A stretch of DNA of 64,000 nt from positions 2,356,001 to 2,420,000 of the forward strand of contig NZ_OZ245754.1 in NCBI RefSeq assembly GCF_965227365.1. Direction: 5' to 3'. Within the stretch, counting starts at the first letter, position 1. Every line of letters begins with the position of its first letter. Below are positions 43,458-52,023 of this stretch, piece after piece. The notes under the pieces are model-generated. The model searched no databases. It was given only the letters and a program-made list of their open reading frames with translations, and was not told the DNA's origin. Both the position numbers and the translations under genes were made by a program. This DNA is from Hwanghaeella sp965227365. Its GTDB lineage: Bacteria > Pseudomonadota > Alphaproteobacteria > UBA8366 > Aestuariispiraceae.

Positions 43458-45163
43458 TCCGCAATTGGGCCCAGGTCGCTCATATTCACGCGGCGCAGGG
43501 CATCGTGCGGACAGGCACGTTCACAGGACGGCCCGCCCATCTGATCGACGCAAAGGTCGCATTTCGTCGACTTCATGATCGGGGCATTCGCCTCGTCCAG
43601 GACGAATTCCCCGCTCTCGTCGCGCACCGCCACCATCCGGATATTGTCGTAGGGGCAGGAATTGGCGCAGGTCGCACAGCCAATGCAGGCCGAGTCGTTG
43701 ATCACGACCTGCCCTTGCAGCGAACTGCGGTGAATGGCGCCCGTCGGACAGCCGATCATGCAGACCGGATCGGTACAGTGCATGCAGGAATTCGCGATCA
43801 TCACATTGCCGTAGCGGCGGCCGTGACGGGCGAAGCGCGGGTTGTTGTTATGCGTCGCTGCGCAGGCCCGGACGCAATCGTCGCACCGCACGCAGCGGTC
43901 GGTGTTGATCAGCATGGTCGCGCGGCCGTTGATGATCCGGTTCTCGACCAGGAATTCCAGCAGGCCGGTATCGAGCCCGTGCCCTTCCTTGGTGATCGAC
44001 TGGATCGAATCCGCCTCGGGCTTGTCCAGCACCAGATCCGGCGGCAGCAAATTCGGCGGCAGGTTGGGAAGGACGATGTCCTCGACGATCTTGGTTGGAA
44101 CGCGCAACACGTCGACGTTTCCGAGACCGCGCAGGGTGTTCTGATACGGGACCTGATCGTCGTTTTTCCAGTTATGGACCAGTTCCTCAAGACCGAAGAC
44201 CTCGCCCCGCCCCAGGAAGGAAAGAGTCGGATCGCCATGGTTCACGTGGCGGCTGACCCGGGCGAAACCGGTTCTGATCAGGAACAGGCCGTCGACATAT
44301 TCCCCTTCCCCGGCAATGACCGGCTCGTGACGCATCCGTTCCGCCGGCGACAATTCGGCGAGTTTCTTGAAACTCGTATGCCATTCGAACTCGCCATAGG
44401 TCTCGAACACCGTCGCATCGGCGACCGACTGGATCGTGTCGTCGTCGAGATGCTGAAACAGCGGCAGGGCGCGCAGGTGATGGATCAGGCTGCGTTCCCG
44501 GTAGAGCTTGTCGATATGGTTCCGGAAAGCCTCGTCGCGGCGGCGGATGTCGCGGATTCCCTGCCAGCGGATTTCCAGCAGTTCCGTGTCGCCGTCGGCA
44601 AACAGGCTCAAGGTTCTGGGGGTTCGGCCGAGCGCGGCGATTTCCCCGAAGATGGTGCCTTCGCGCAGCGGTTCGGTGTGATAGTCCTTCATGATTGAGG
44701 GAACGTCCTGAAGGAAGGTATGGGTCTCCCCGTCCCTCACACGCTGTCCGGTTTCAGGCCCGCCGCCCTTCAAGCGTGCGACATCGCGAACTTCGGGCAT
44801 GTCCGGGTTGGACCATAATTGCTTCAGCGCGCCCACGAATCCGCGCTTCTTCTCGGTCTGGCGGCCAAGCAGGGCGTCGGGCAGATCCGGGTTGATGACC
44901 ACCCGCACGGCACCGCCAAGCACCATGAAGGCGGAGTTCCCGTAATCCCCCCGTCGCACGACGATATCACCGTGGCGGTAGTTCCGGATCCGCATGTCGT
45001 TCCGCACGATATCGCGCAGAGACATTGATGGCGGGAAACTGGATTCGTCCATGTTGCAGAACGGCTCCAGCGCCATGATCCGGTCTACATCCGCGTCCGT
45101 CATCTCGGTGCTGAACGGATTGTCCCACCGCATTGGACGCTGAATGACTAACGGTCCGTCCAT
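43439..45163 (-). CDS. Double cyclic-nucleotide-binding protein fused to four [4Fe-4S] clusters
   Basis: A 574-residue protein. Two cNMP-binding folds lie at about 35-230 (with an insertion; 'GTIFGEIAALGRTPRTLSLFA' is a good phosphate-binding cassette) and about 235-380 ('RGEVFGLEELV', cassette degenerate, no Arg). The C-terminal part (about 425-574) is a DmsB/NrfC-type ferredoxin with sixteen cysteines: CVRCDDCVRAC, CMHCTDPVCMIGC, CIGCATCANSC, and CDLC...CERAC, enough for four [4Fe-4S] clusters. No signal peptide, so cytoplasmic. It probably takes electrons from the FHA-reductase and is gated by a cyclic nucleotide; this is inference. GGGGGAATT precedes the ATG. Confidence 0.92.
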   Translation of the reverse strand: MDGPLVIQRPMRWDNPFSTEMTDADVDRIMALEPFCNMDESSFPPSMSLRDIVRNDMRIRNYRHGDIVVRRGDYGNSAFMVLGGAVRVVINPDLPDALLGRQTEKKRGFVGALKQLWSNPDMPEVRDVARLKGGGPETGQRVRDGETHTFLQDVPSIMKDYHTEPLREGTIFGEIAALGRTPRTLSLFADGDTELLEIRWQGIRDIRRRDEAFRNHIDKLYRERSLIHHLRALPLFQHLDDDTIQSVADATVFETYGEFEWHTSFKKLAELSPAERMRHEPVIAGEGEYVDGLFLIRTGFARVSRHVNHGDPTLSFLGRGEVFGLEELVHNWKNDDQVPYQNTLRGLGNVDVLRVPTKIVEDIVLPNLPPNLLPPDLVLDKPEADSIQSITKEGHGLDTGLLEFLVENRIINGRATMLINTDRCVRCDDCVRACAATHNNNPRFARHGRRYGNVMIANSCMHCTDPVCMIGCPTGAIHRSSLQGQVVINDSACIGCATCANSCPYDNIRMVAVRDESGEFVLDEANAPIMKSTKCDLCVDQMGGPSCERACPHDALRRVNMSDLGPIAEWLNRS

Positions 45164-45249
45164 AATTCCCCCTGTGCCGGTTCCCCGGGAACCGTCGCTG
45201 CAGATGCCGGCGCCCCATGCACCGGCATCTCATCAAAAATACCTACCTA

Positions 45250-47277
45250 CTAGACATCCAGCACCAGATTGCCCTTCGGCACCGAGACGCAGACAAGGCA
45301 CGACCCGGCTTCCGGCGCGCTGCCCGGTTCCTCGACATATTTCACGTCGCCGGATTTCACCGCCGTGATGCAGGTTCCGCAGTTGCCCGCGCGGCAACCG
45401 GAATCCATGGCGATGCCTTGCGCCTCACCGAATTCAAGCAGCGAGTCGAAGGATGCATCCCAGGCGACCTTCTTGCCCGATTTCGCAAATTCCACCTCGA
45501 TCGCTTCCGCGGGCGCCGCAGCGGCGTCCTCGGCCGGCTTCGGCTTGGCCTTCTTGACGCTGGCCGGACCGAAGGCTTCGAAGTGCACATTCGCTTCGGG
45601 AACGCCCCATTCGTCGAGATCCCGAACCAGCGATTCCATCATCGGGGGCGGGCCGCAGATGTAGAAATCGTAGTTGTTCGACGGCAGGGCGCGTTTGAAC
45701 AGATCGACACTGACGCGTTCGGCATGCTGATAATCGCGGCCTTCCTCGTCGCCTTCCTCGGGATCGCTGTAGCAGACGTGCAGGTGAATGTTCTCGTGAT
45801 CCCGCGCCAACTGCTCCAGATGCTCCTTCATGACGTGTTCCTTGCTGTTGCGCACGCCGTAGAAGAAATGCGTCTCCCGTTTGGAACCCGACAGAACGAT
45901 GGAATTGACCATACTCATCACCGGCGTCAGGCCGACACCGCCGCCGATCAGGACGACCGGGGTATGCTTGGTCTGATCCATGAAGAACTTACCGGACGGC
46001 GCCTTGACGTCCAGGATGTCCCCTTCCTGCAGTTGATCGTGGAAGAAGTTGGAAGACAGCCCCGGCGGCAGGTCCGGACGGTCCCGCGGCGGCGGAACCT
46101 TCTTGATGCTGACGCGGTAATAGTCGCGCTGCAGCGGACTGTCGGACAGCGAATAACACCGGATCACCGGCTTGTCCTTGCCCGGGATCTTCAATTGGAA
46201 GGTCAGATACTGGCCCGGCTCGAACGGCGGGTGCCCCTTGCCGTCATGCGGCTTCAGGTAGAACGAGCAGATCCCGCCCCCTTCAGGCACTTTCCGGTCG
46301 ATCCGGTATTTCCGGATCCCGTTCCAGGTCAGCGTCGCGCGCTCCCGCTCCGCCCGCATGTGGGCGCTGGAGGCTTTGACCTGATTGCGCAGCATCGCGA
46401 CCTGCTGATCATAATAGGCGCTTTCCGCGGAAGCCCGGCGCATCGAACTCCAGGTCATCGCAGCGACCTGGATCGCGACCGCCGCGAGCACCGCGCCGCC
46501 GATGAGCTGATACCCGGAGGTTCCCAGCTCACCCGCCTGCCCGAATATGATCGCGAACACGCCGACTATGATTGCGCCGCCAAACATGACACGGCCGACC
46601 CAATTCATACCATCTCCTTCTCCGCGACGCCGCGCGGCAGCTTGTTTCGCCCTGGGTGCCTCTTTCGGTTTCCCCCCGGAAGCACCCGGCCGTTTCGAAG
46701 GCGCGGGCCCGGCGGCAGCACCGGATCCCGTTTCCTTCTTCACTTCGGCCGGCGCCGGCTTTGCCGCGGCGGCCTCAACACTTGCAGGGGCCGGATCCGC
46801 CTGCGGTTCAGATGGCGCCGCCGCCTGCCCGCTTGGCTTGGCGGCTCCCGCGACCTCCGGCCCGGCCTCATAGGCCAGGGTAATCAATAAGTTGCCGATC
46901 TCCAACTGATCTTCGAGACCGAGTTCCTGCGCTTCGTTCGGTTTGATCCGGGCTTCGTTGACGAAGGTCCCGTTGCTCGAGCCGACATCGGTAACCAGCA
47001 ACAGACCGGGATGCTTCACCGAAAACACGCAATGATCGCGCGAGATCGAGAAATCCGTCAGGACGTAATCGCTGGATTTCGGGTTCCGTCCGACCGCGAA
47101 GCTGCCCTTATCCATCAGCGAGGATTCGTCGATCGTGAACCCCTGGGACTGGCCCGTGCTGGTTTCGTAGGTGAATGTCCACACACCGGGTTTACGCGCA
47201 GACGCGCCGCCGGCCGAAACCGAATCAGCGTCCCCCGATGCGCCAGTTGCGCCGGTGCTGTTTTGCGCGTCCGTCAT
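45250..47277 (-). CDS. FHA domain - membrane hairpin - FAD/NAD(P) reductase - [2Fe-2S] fusion protein
   Basis: A 675-residue protein. In order: FHA domain (about 57-135; 'FAVGRNPKSSDYVLTDFSISRDHCVF' and 'DVGSSNGTFVN', the phosphothreonine-binding loops), an Ala/Pro/Lys linker (136-222), two membrane helices (about 228-246 and 256-276), a ferredoxin-reductase unit with 'RCYSLSDSP' (FAD) and 'GGGVGLTPVMSMVNSI' (NAD(P)), and a C-terminal plant-type [2Fe-2S] domain 'CRAGNCGTC...CLVC'. It should oxidise NAD(P)H and pass electrons to the next proteins, with phospho-peptide docking by FHA. ATG 47277 follows GGGAAATCC. First gene of the unit. Confidence 0.93.
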   Translation of the reverse strand: MTDAQNSTGATGASGDADSVSAGGASARKPGVWTFTYETSTGQSQGFTIDESSLMDKGSFAVGRNPKSSDYVLTDFSISRDHCVFSVKHPGLLLVTDVGSSNGTFVNEARIKPNEAQELGLEDQLEIGNLLITLAYEAGPEVAGAAKPSGQAAAPSEPQADPAPASVEAAAAKPAPAEVKKETGSGAAAGPAPSKRPGASGGKPKEAPRAKQAAARRRGEGDGMNWVGRVMFGGAIIVGVFAIIFGQAGELGTSGYQLIGGAVLAAVAIQVAAMTWSSMRRASAESAYYDQQVAMLRNQVKASSAHMRAERERATLTWNGIRKYRIDRKVPEGGGICSFYLKPHDGKGHPPFEPGQYLTFQLKIPGKDKPVIRCYSLSDSPLQRDYYRVSIKKVPPPRDRPDLPPGLSSNFFHDQLQEGDILDVKAPSGKFFMDQTKHTPVVLIGGGVGLTPVMSMVNSIVLSGSKRETHFFYGVRNSKEHVMKEHLEQLARDHENIHLHVCYSDPEEGDEEGRDYQHAERVSVDLFKRALPSNNYDFYICGPPPMMESLVRDLDEWGVPEANVHFEAFGPASVKKAKPKPAEDAAAAPAEAIEVEFAKSGKKVAWDASFDSLLEFGEAQGIAMDSGCRAGNCGTCITAVKSGDVKYVEEPGSAPEAGSCLVCVSVPKGNLVLDV

Positions 47278-47577
47278 GGATTTCCCGGTCGATGAACCGT
47301 TACGTCCCTTTAGCTGCCACCATGCCCGCGCCCAATGGCAACGCACATTGCACAACCGCGAAAACGAAACGGCCCGTTACATGCGGTACCACAGTCCCCG
47401 AGAGGCAGGTTAACCCTGTTCACCAAGCCGTGTAAACAGGTGATCAGACCACCGGGGATGGTCCGTTAGAACGAAACACAGTTTCCCGGCATTATCGAAT
47501 AAGACTGAAACAGCGGTGCCTGAAAAATTCGATTTTTCAATACGCTGCCCGTTTACGCTGCCCCGCCGTCACCGGAC
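47278..47577. other. 300-base region upstream of the electron-transfer operon
   Basis: No gene is supported. It should contain the promoter of the FHA-reductase operon (reverse strand) and the end of the ugp operon. Short palindromes are present: AACGG-C-CCGTT near 47369 and the AT-rich palindrome at 47521-47539. I cannot assign promoter boxes. Confidence 0.4.
47521..47539. promoter_or_regulatory. AT-rich perfect palindrome after ugpC
   Basis: TGAAAAAT-TCG-ATTTTTCA is a perfect 8-3-8 palindrome 38 bases past the ugpC stop. It has no GC stem, so it is a poor terminator and may be a protein-binding site for the operon to its left. Confidence 0.35.
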
Positions 47578-48633
47578 TCACGCCAACCGCCGCCCGGAGG
47601 CGGGATCGAACAGATGGATGTCCTCCGGTTGCACCGAGAACCGGACGGAATGCGTCCCGGAATTCGTCGTGTGCACGCCTTGCAGGCTGGCCGTGAACGG
47701 CTCGGATCCGTCCTTCAGTTTGCCGTGCAGCAAGGTGGTAGCACCCAGCGGCTCGGTTAGGGTGACATCAACCGCCAGGGGGCCATCCGGGTCGACATGA
47801 ACATGTTCGGGCCGAATACCGACGACGGCCGCGCCCGAATGCCCGCCGCCACAGGACAACACGACGCCGTCCTCCAGTGTCACGGCCCCATTCGCCACGG
47901 TTCCTTTCAGCGTATTCATCGACGGGCTGCCGATGAATTGTGCCGCGAACAGCGTCTGCGGACGCTCATAGACCTCAAGCGGCGTGCCGATCTGTTCGGC
48001 GACACCGGCATTCATGACGATCATGCGGTCCGCCATGGTCATCGCTTCGACCTGGTCATGGGTCACATAAAGAGCCGTAACCCCCAGTTTAGACTGCAAT
48101 TCGCGAATTTCGACCCGCATCTGGACACGCAGTTTCGCATCCAGGTTGGACAGCGGCTCGTCGAATAGAAAGACGGCCGGCTCCCTTACGATGGCGCGCC
48201 CCATGGCGACGCGCTGGCGCTGCCCGCCGGAAAGCTCGCGCGGTTTGCGGTCCAGATAAGGTTCCAGTTGCAGCAGTTTGGCCGCCTCGGCCACCTTGCG
48301 CTCGATCTCCGGTTTCGGCATGCGGGCGATCTTCAAGCCATAGGCCATGTTCTGGCGCACCGACATATGCGGATAGAGCGCATAGTTCTGGAACACCATT
48401 GCGATGTCGCGGTCCATCGGCTCCTTTTCATTGACGCGGGCGCCGTTGATGGCGATTTCCCCCTCGCTGATCGTCTCCAGCCCCGCGACCATCCGCAGCA
48501 AGGTCGACTTCCCGCAGCCGGAAGGTCCAACGATGACGATGAACTCGCCATCGGCGATCGCCATGTCGATGCCATGAATGACGTCGACCTGGCCGAAGCG
48601 TTTCTTGACGCCTTTGAGCTCTACCGTTGCCAT
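47578..48633 (-). CDS. ugpC: ABC transporter ATPase, glycerol-3-phosphate type
   Basis: A 351-residue ATPase of the CUT1/MalK type. 'GPSGCGKSTLLRMVAG' (Walker A), 'LSGGQRQRVAMGRAI' (signature), 'VFLFDEPLSNLDAKLR' (Walker B and D-loop) and the C-terminal regulatory TOBE domain (about 235-351) are present. It drives uptake through UgpA and UgpE. The order of genes is ugpB-ugpA-ugpE-ugpC on the reverse strand with overlaps or gaps of a few bases. Assigned as UgpC because the binding protein is UgpB-like. Confidence 0.93.
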   Translation of the reverse strand: MATVELKGVKKRFGQVDVIHGIDMAIADGEFIVIVGPSGCGKSTLLRMVAGLETISEGEIAINGARVNEKEPMDRDIAMVFQNYALYPHMSVRQNMAYGLKIARMPKPEIERKVAEAAKLLQLEPYLDRKPRELSGGQRQRVAMGRAIVREPAVFLFDEPLSNLDAKLRVQMRVEIRELQSKLGVTALYVTHDQVEAMTMADRMIVMNAGVAEQIGTPLEVYERPQTLFAAQFIGSPSMNTLKGTVANGAVTLEDGVVLSCGGGHSGAAVVGIRPEHVHVDPDGPLAVDVTLTEPLGATTLLHGKLKDGSEPFTASLQGVHTTNSGTHSVRFSVQPEDIHLFDPASGRRLA

Positions 48634-48636
48634 GCC

Positions 48637-49521
48637 TTATTTCTCGCTATCCACCAAACCGCGGATGAAAAGTTTCTGCATTGAAATCACGACGATGACC
48701 GGCGGGATCATCGCCAGAATCGACGTCGCCATGATCACGGGCCAATCCGCGATATCGTCACCCGACGGGAACATCTGCTTGATCCCCATGACGATGGTAT
48801 TCATTTCCGGGTCGGTGGTAATGAGCAGCGGCCAGAGATACTGGTTCCATCCGTAGATGAACAGAATGACGAAAAGCGCGGCGATGTTCGTCCGGCTCAT
48901 CGGCAGGACGATATCGAAAAAGAACCGCATCGGACGCGCCCCGTCGACCCGCGCGGCCTCGGCCAATTCGTCGGGAATGGTCAGGAAGAACTGACGGAAC
49001 AGGAACGTCGCCGTCGCCGAGGCGATCAACGGGAAGATCAGGCCCGCATAGCTGTTCAGCAGGCCGAAGCCCGCGACCACTTCGTAGGTCGGCACGATCC
49101 TGACTTCCACCGGCAGCATCAGGGTAATGAAGATCATCCAGAAAAACGTCGTTCGCCCGGGAAAACGGAAATAGACGATGGCGAAGGCCGACAGCAGCGA
49201 GATGGCTATTTTACCCAGCGCAATGCCGAGCGCCATGACCAGCGAGTTCAGCAGCATGAGCGCGACCGGCACGTTGACGCCGGCGAACAGCGCCCTGGTG
49301 TAGTTTTCCACCAGATGCGGCCCCGGCAGCAGCGGCATCGGCGGGGAAACGATCTCGGGCTGGGTCACGGTCGAAGCGACGAAGGCCAGCCAGATCGGAA
49401 AGAACACGACCAGCACGCCGAGGATCATCAGCACATGGGTAACCCACAGCGCGCTGCCGCGCTTTTCCACCATGCCGGGTTCCGGTTCCTTGCCCCGGGG
49501 TTCCTGAAGGGTGTCGGCCAT
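48637..49521 (-). CDS. ugpE: ABC transporter permease, UgpE type
   Basis: A 294-residue permease with six helices. 'EAARVDGARPMRFFFDIVLPMSRTNIAA' contains the EAA loop that contacts the ATPase. An N-terminal extension of about 20 charged residues precedes the first helix. Its start overlaps the last base of ugpA, and ugpC follows three bases after its stop, so translation is coupled. Confidence 0.92.
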   Translation of the reverse strand: MADTLQEPRGKEPEPGMVEKRGSALWVTHVLMILGVLVVFFPIWLAFVASTVTQPEIVSPPMPLLPGPHLVENYTRALFAGVNVPVALMLLNSLVMALGIALGKIAISLLSAFAIVYFRFPGRTTFFWMIFITLMLPVEVRIVPTYEVVAGFGLLNSYAGLIFPLIASATATFLFRQFFLTIPDELAEAARVDGARPMRFFFDIVLPMSRTNIAALFVILFIYGWNQYLWPLLITTDPEMNTIVMGIKQMFPSGDDIADWPVIMATSILAMIPPVIVVISMQKLFIRGLVDSEK

Positions 49522-50402
49522 CAGTAGTGCACCCTCTTTTCCACATAGCGGAACTGAACCACCGTCAGCGCGCCGACGACGAGTAGCAGAATGACCGACT
49601 GCGCGGCGGAAGAACCGAGGTCCTGCCCAACGAAGCCGTCCGCGAAGACCTTGTAGACCAGAATGGTCGTCGCCTGTTGCGGGCCGCCTGCGGTAATCGT
49701 GTGAATCACGCCGAAGGTTTCGAAGAAGGCGTAGACCACGTTCACGACCAGAAGGAAGAAGGTCGTCGGCGACAACAGGGGCAGGACGATGGTGAAGAAT
49801 CGCTTCCAGAAACGGGCGCCGTCGATCGCCGCCGCCTCGATCACAGAACGCGGTACGCTCTGAAGAGCGGCGAAGAAGAACAGGAAGTTATAGCTGATGC
49901 GGCCCCAGGCGGACGCGACGACGACCAGGCCCATCGCTTCCCCGTCGTTCAACACATGGTTCCAATCATAGCCCAGCTGGCCGAGATACCAGGAAACCAA
50001 GCCGACACGGGTATTGAACATGAACAGCCACAACACGCCTGCCACAGCGGGCGCCACCGCATAGGGCCATATCAACAAGGTTCGGTAGGTGCCCGCCCCC
50101 TTGATCAGTCGGTCCGCCAACACGGCCAGGAAAAGCGCCGGAACCATAGACACCAGGGTCACCAGCGTCGAAAAGATCGCCGTCGTGACGAAGGAGGCGC
50201 GGTAATATTTGTCGCTGAGCAGGTATTCGAAATTCCCCAATCCGACGAATTGGGACGACAGACCGAATGGATCGGGAATAAAGAGAGACTGCCAGATCGC
50301 CTGCCCGGCCGGGTAGAAGAAAAAGACGCCGGATATCAGGATCTGGGGAAAAACAAGGGCCAGCGGCAGAAGCCATCCCTTGAATGTTACGCGTTTTTCC
50401 AT
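49521..50402 (-). CDS. ugpA: ABC transporter permease, UgpA type
   Basis: A 293-residue permease with six helices; 'EAAAIDGARFWKRFFTIVLPLLSPT' is the EAA loop. The beginning 'FKGWLLPLALVFPQILISGVFFFYPAGQAIWQSLF' matches UgpA proteins. It forms the membrane channel with UgpE. A gap of 133 bases containing a GC-rich hairpin separates it from ugpB, as is common where the binding protein is made in excess. Confidence 0.92.
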   Translation of the reverse strand: MEKRVTFKGWLLPLALVFPQILISGVFFFYPAGQAIWQSLFIPDPFGLSSQFVGLGNFEYLLSDKYYRASFVTTAIFSTLVTLVSMVPALFLAVLADRLIKGAGTYRTLLIWPYAVAPAVAGVLWLFMFNTRVGLVSWYLGQLGYDWNHVLNDGEAMGLVVVASAWGRISYNFLFFFAALQSVPRSVIEAAAIDGARFWKRFFTIVLPLLSPTTFFLLVVNVVYAFFETFGVIHTITAGGPQQATTILVYKVFADGFVGQDLGSSAAQSVILLLVVGALTVVQFRYVEKRVHY

Positions 50403-50535
50403 GACCCCGTTCCAAGCAGGCCGCAGTAAAACCGGCCAGTATCATGTCCACTGGATGTAACAGCCGGCGGCGACATCACGCCACCGCCGACCATTTCCAC
50501 ACTCAGGCCCGCAGGGAGCCTGTACTCCGAAGAAG

Positions 50536-51849
50536 TTACCGGTTGGCCTGCTCGAACCGGCGCAGCAGAACGTTGCCGCGTTCGACGGCGCTGTCCATGG
50601 CTTCCTGCGCGGTCTTGTCACCCGACCAGACAGCTTCCAGTTCCTCGTCGATGATACCACGGATCTGGTCGAAGGAACCGAGGCGAAGCCCCTTGGAATT
50701 CGCCGTGGGCTGTTTCGCGGTCATCTGCTTGACGGCGATATCCGTGCCCGGGTTGGCGTCATAGAAGCCATCGGCCCGCGTCTTCTCGCCCGCCGCGATG
50801 GTGATCGGAAGATAACCGGTGTCCTGATGCCATTTGGCTTGAATGCCCGTGGAAGACAGGAAGTTCAGGAACGCCGCGACGCCCTTGTATTCCGCATCGC
50901 TGTGGCCGGTCATGACCCAAAGCGAGGCACCGCCGATGATGGTGTTCTGCGGCGCGCCGTCGACACCGTCCCAATAGGGCAGCGGACGGACGGCGAATTC
51001 GAACTGGGCTTCCTTCTTGATGCCCGCGTAGCCGGCGGAGCTTTCGGTGAAGAGCGCGCATTCCCCGCTGCGGAAATTGGCACCGCCTTCGTTCCGGCGT
51101 CCGGCATAGAAGAACTTACCGTCCTTCGCCCAATCGCCCATCGTCTGGATGTGCTTGACCTGAACCGGGCCGTTGAAGGCCAGTTCCGTGTCGACGCCCG
51201 AGAAACCGTTATCCTTCGTCGCGAAGGGAACGTTGTGATAGGCGGAGAAGTTTTCCAGATGGATCCAGCTCTGCCATGCGGTCGTCAACGGGCAGGAATG
51301 GCCGGACGCCTTCAGCTTGTCGAGGACGTCGCCGACCTTCTGCCAGGTGGAGAGATCGACGTTCGGGTCGATACCGGCCCCTTTCAGCGCGTCCTTGTTC
51401 ACCCACAATACCGGGGTGGAGGAGTTGAACGGCAGGGACAACATTTCGCCGTCGGTCGTGGTGTAATACCCCTTCACCGCGCCGATATAGGCTTCCTGAT
51501 CGAAGGTGGCGCCGGCATCGGCCATTACTTCATAGACCGGCTTGATGGCGCCCTTGGCGGCCATCATGGTCGCGGTCCCGACTTCAAAGACCATCAGGAT
51601 GTGCGGCTGTTCCTTGGCCCGGAACGCGGCGATGCCGGCATTCAGGGTTTCGGAGTAGTTGCCCTTGTGGGAGGCAACCACTTTGTAATCGCTCTGGCTG
51701 GCATTGAAGGTGTCCACCTGCTCCGCCACCAGTTCACCCAACCGGCCCGTGAAAGCGTGCCAGAATTGTACTTCGGTTTGGGCCATCGCACTGATCGGCG
51801 ACGCCAACAAGGATCCGGCGACCAAAGCGCCGACTGCAGAAAATCTCAT
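50536..51849 (-). CDS. ugpB: sn-Glycerol-3-phosphate-type substrate-binding protein
   Basis: A 437-residue periplasmic binding protein with a signal peptide (1-23, AMAQ). The mature start 'TEVQFWHAFTGRLGELVAEQVDTFNASQSDYKV' and 'YSETLNAGIAAFRAKEQPHILMVFEVGTATMM' (about 66-97) match UgpB along the sequence. It should bind sn-glycerol-3-phosphate or glycerophosphodiesters and deliver them to UgpAEC. First gene of the operon; the divergent LysR gene and its shared upstream sites suggest the regulator. Confidence 0.93.
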   Translation of the reverse strand: MRFSAVGALVAGSLLASPISAMAQTEVQFWHAFTGRLGELVAEQVDTFNASQSDYKVVASHKGNYSETLNAGIAAFRAKEQPHILMVFEVGTATMMAAKGAIKPVYEVMADAGATFDQEAYIGAVKGYYTTTDGEMLSLPFNSSTPVLWVNKDALKGAGIDPNVDLSTWQKVGDVLDKLKASGHSCPLTTAWQSWIHLENFSAYHNVPFATKDNGFSGVDTELAFNGPVQVKHIQTMGDWAKDGKFFYAGRRNEGGANFRSGECALFTESSAGYAGIKKEAQFEFAVRPLPYWDGVDGAPQNTIIGGASLWVMTGHSDAEYKGVAAFLNFLSSTGIQAKWHQDTGYLPITIAAGEKTRADGFYDANPGTDIAVKQMTAKQPTANSKGLRLGSFDQIRGIIDEELEAVWSGDKTAQEAMDSAVERGNVLLRRFEQANR

Positions 51850-51928
51850 ATGTACCTCCCAATGGGCAGACCAACCCGCCGAATGACGGGCGCGTGCCTC
51901 CGCTTATCCAAAAAATGCTACAGTTCGA

Positions 51929-51967
51929 TTACATAATGAACAACGATTTATGTAACGATTTACATAA
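51929..51967. promoter_or_regulatory. Repeated TTACATAA/TTATGTAA boxes between ugpB and lysR
   Basis: TTACATAA at 51929, TTATGTAA at 51948 and TTACATAA at 51960 alternate in orientation; the last two form a palindrome with a 4-base centre (CGAT). They lie in the AT-rich region between the divergent ugpB and LysR genes and are candidate operators. Confidence 0.45.
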
Positions 51968-52023
51968 CAATATATTATGCCTATGACGATCGCAGATCTT
52001 CATATCAAAGCTACTTGAGTAAG

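Noticed and set aside
45217..46890. 557-codon open frame on the plus strand
   Set aside because: Antisense to the FHA-reductase fusion; extremely Arg/His-rich with no motifs.
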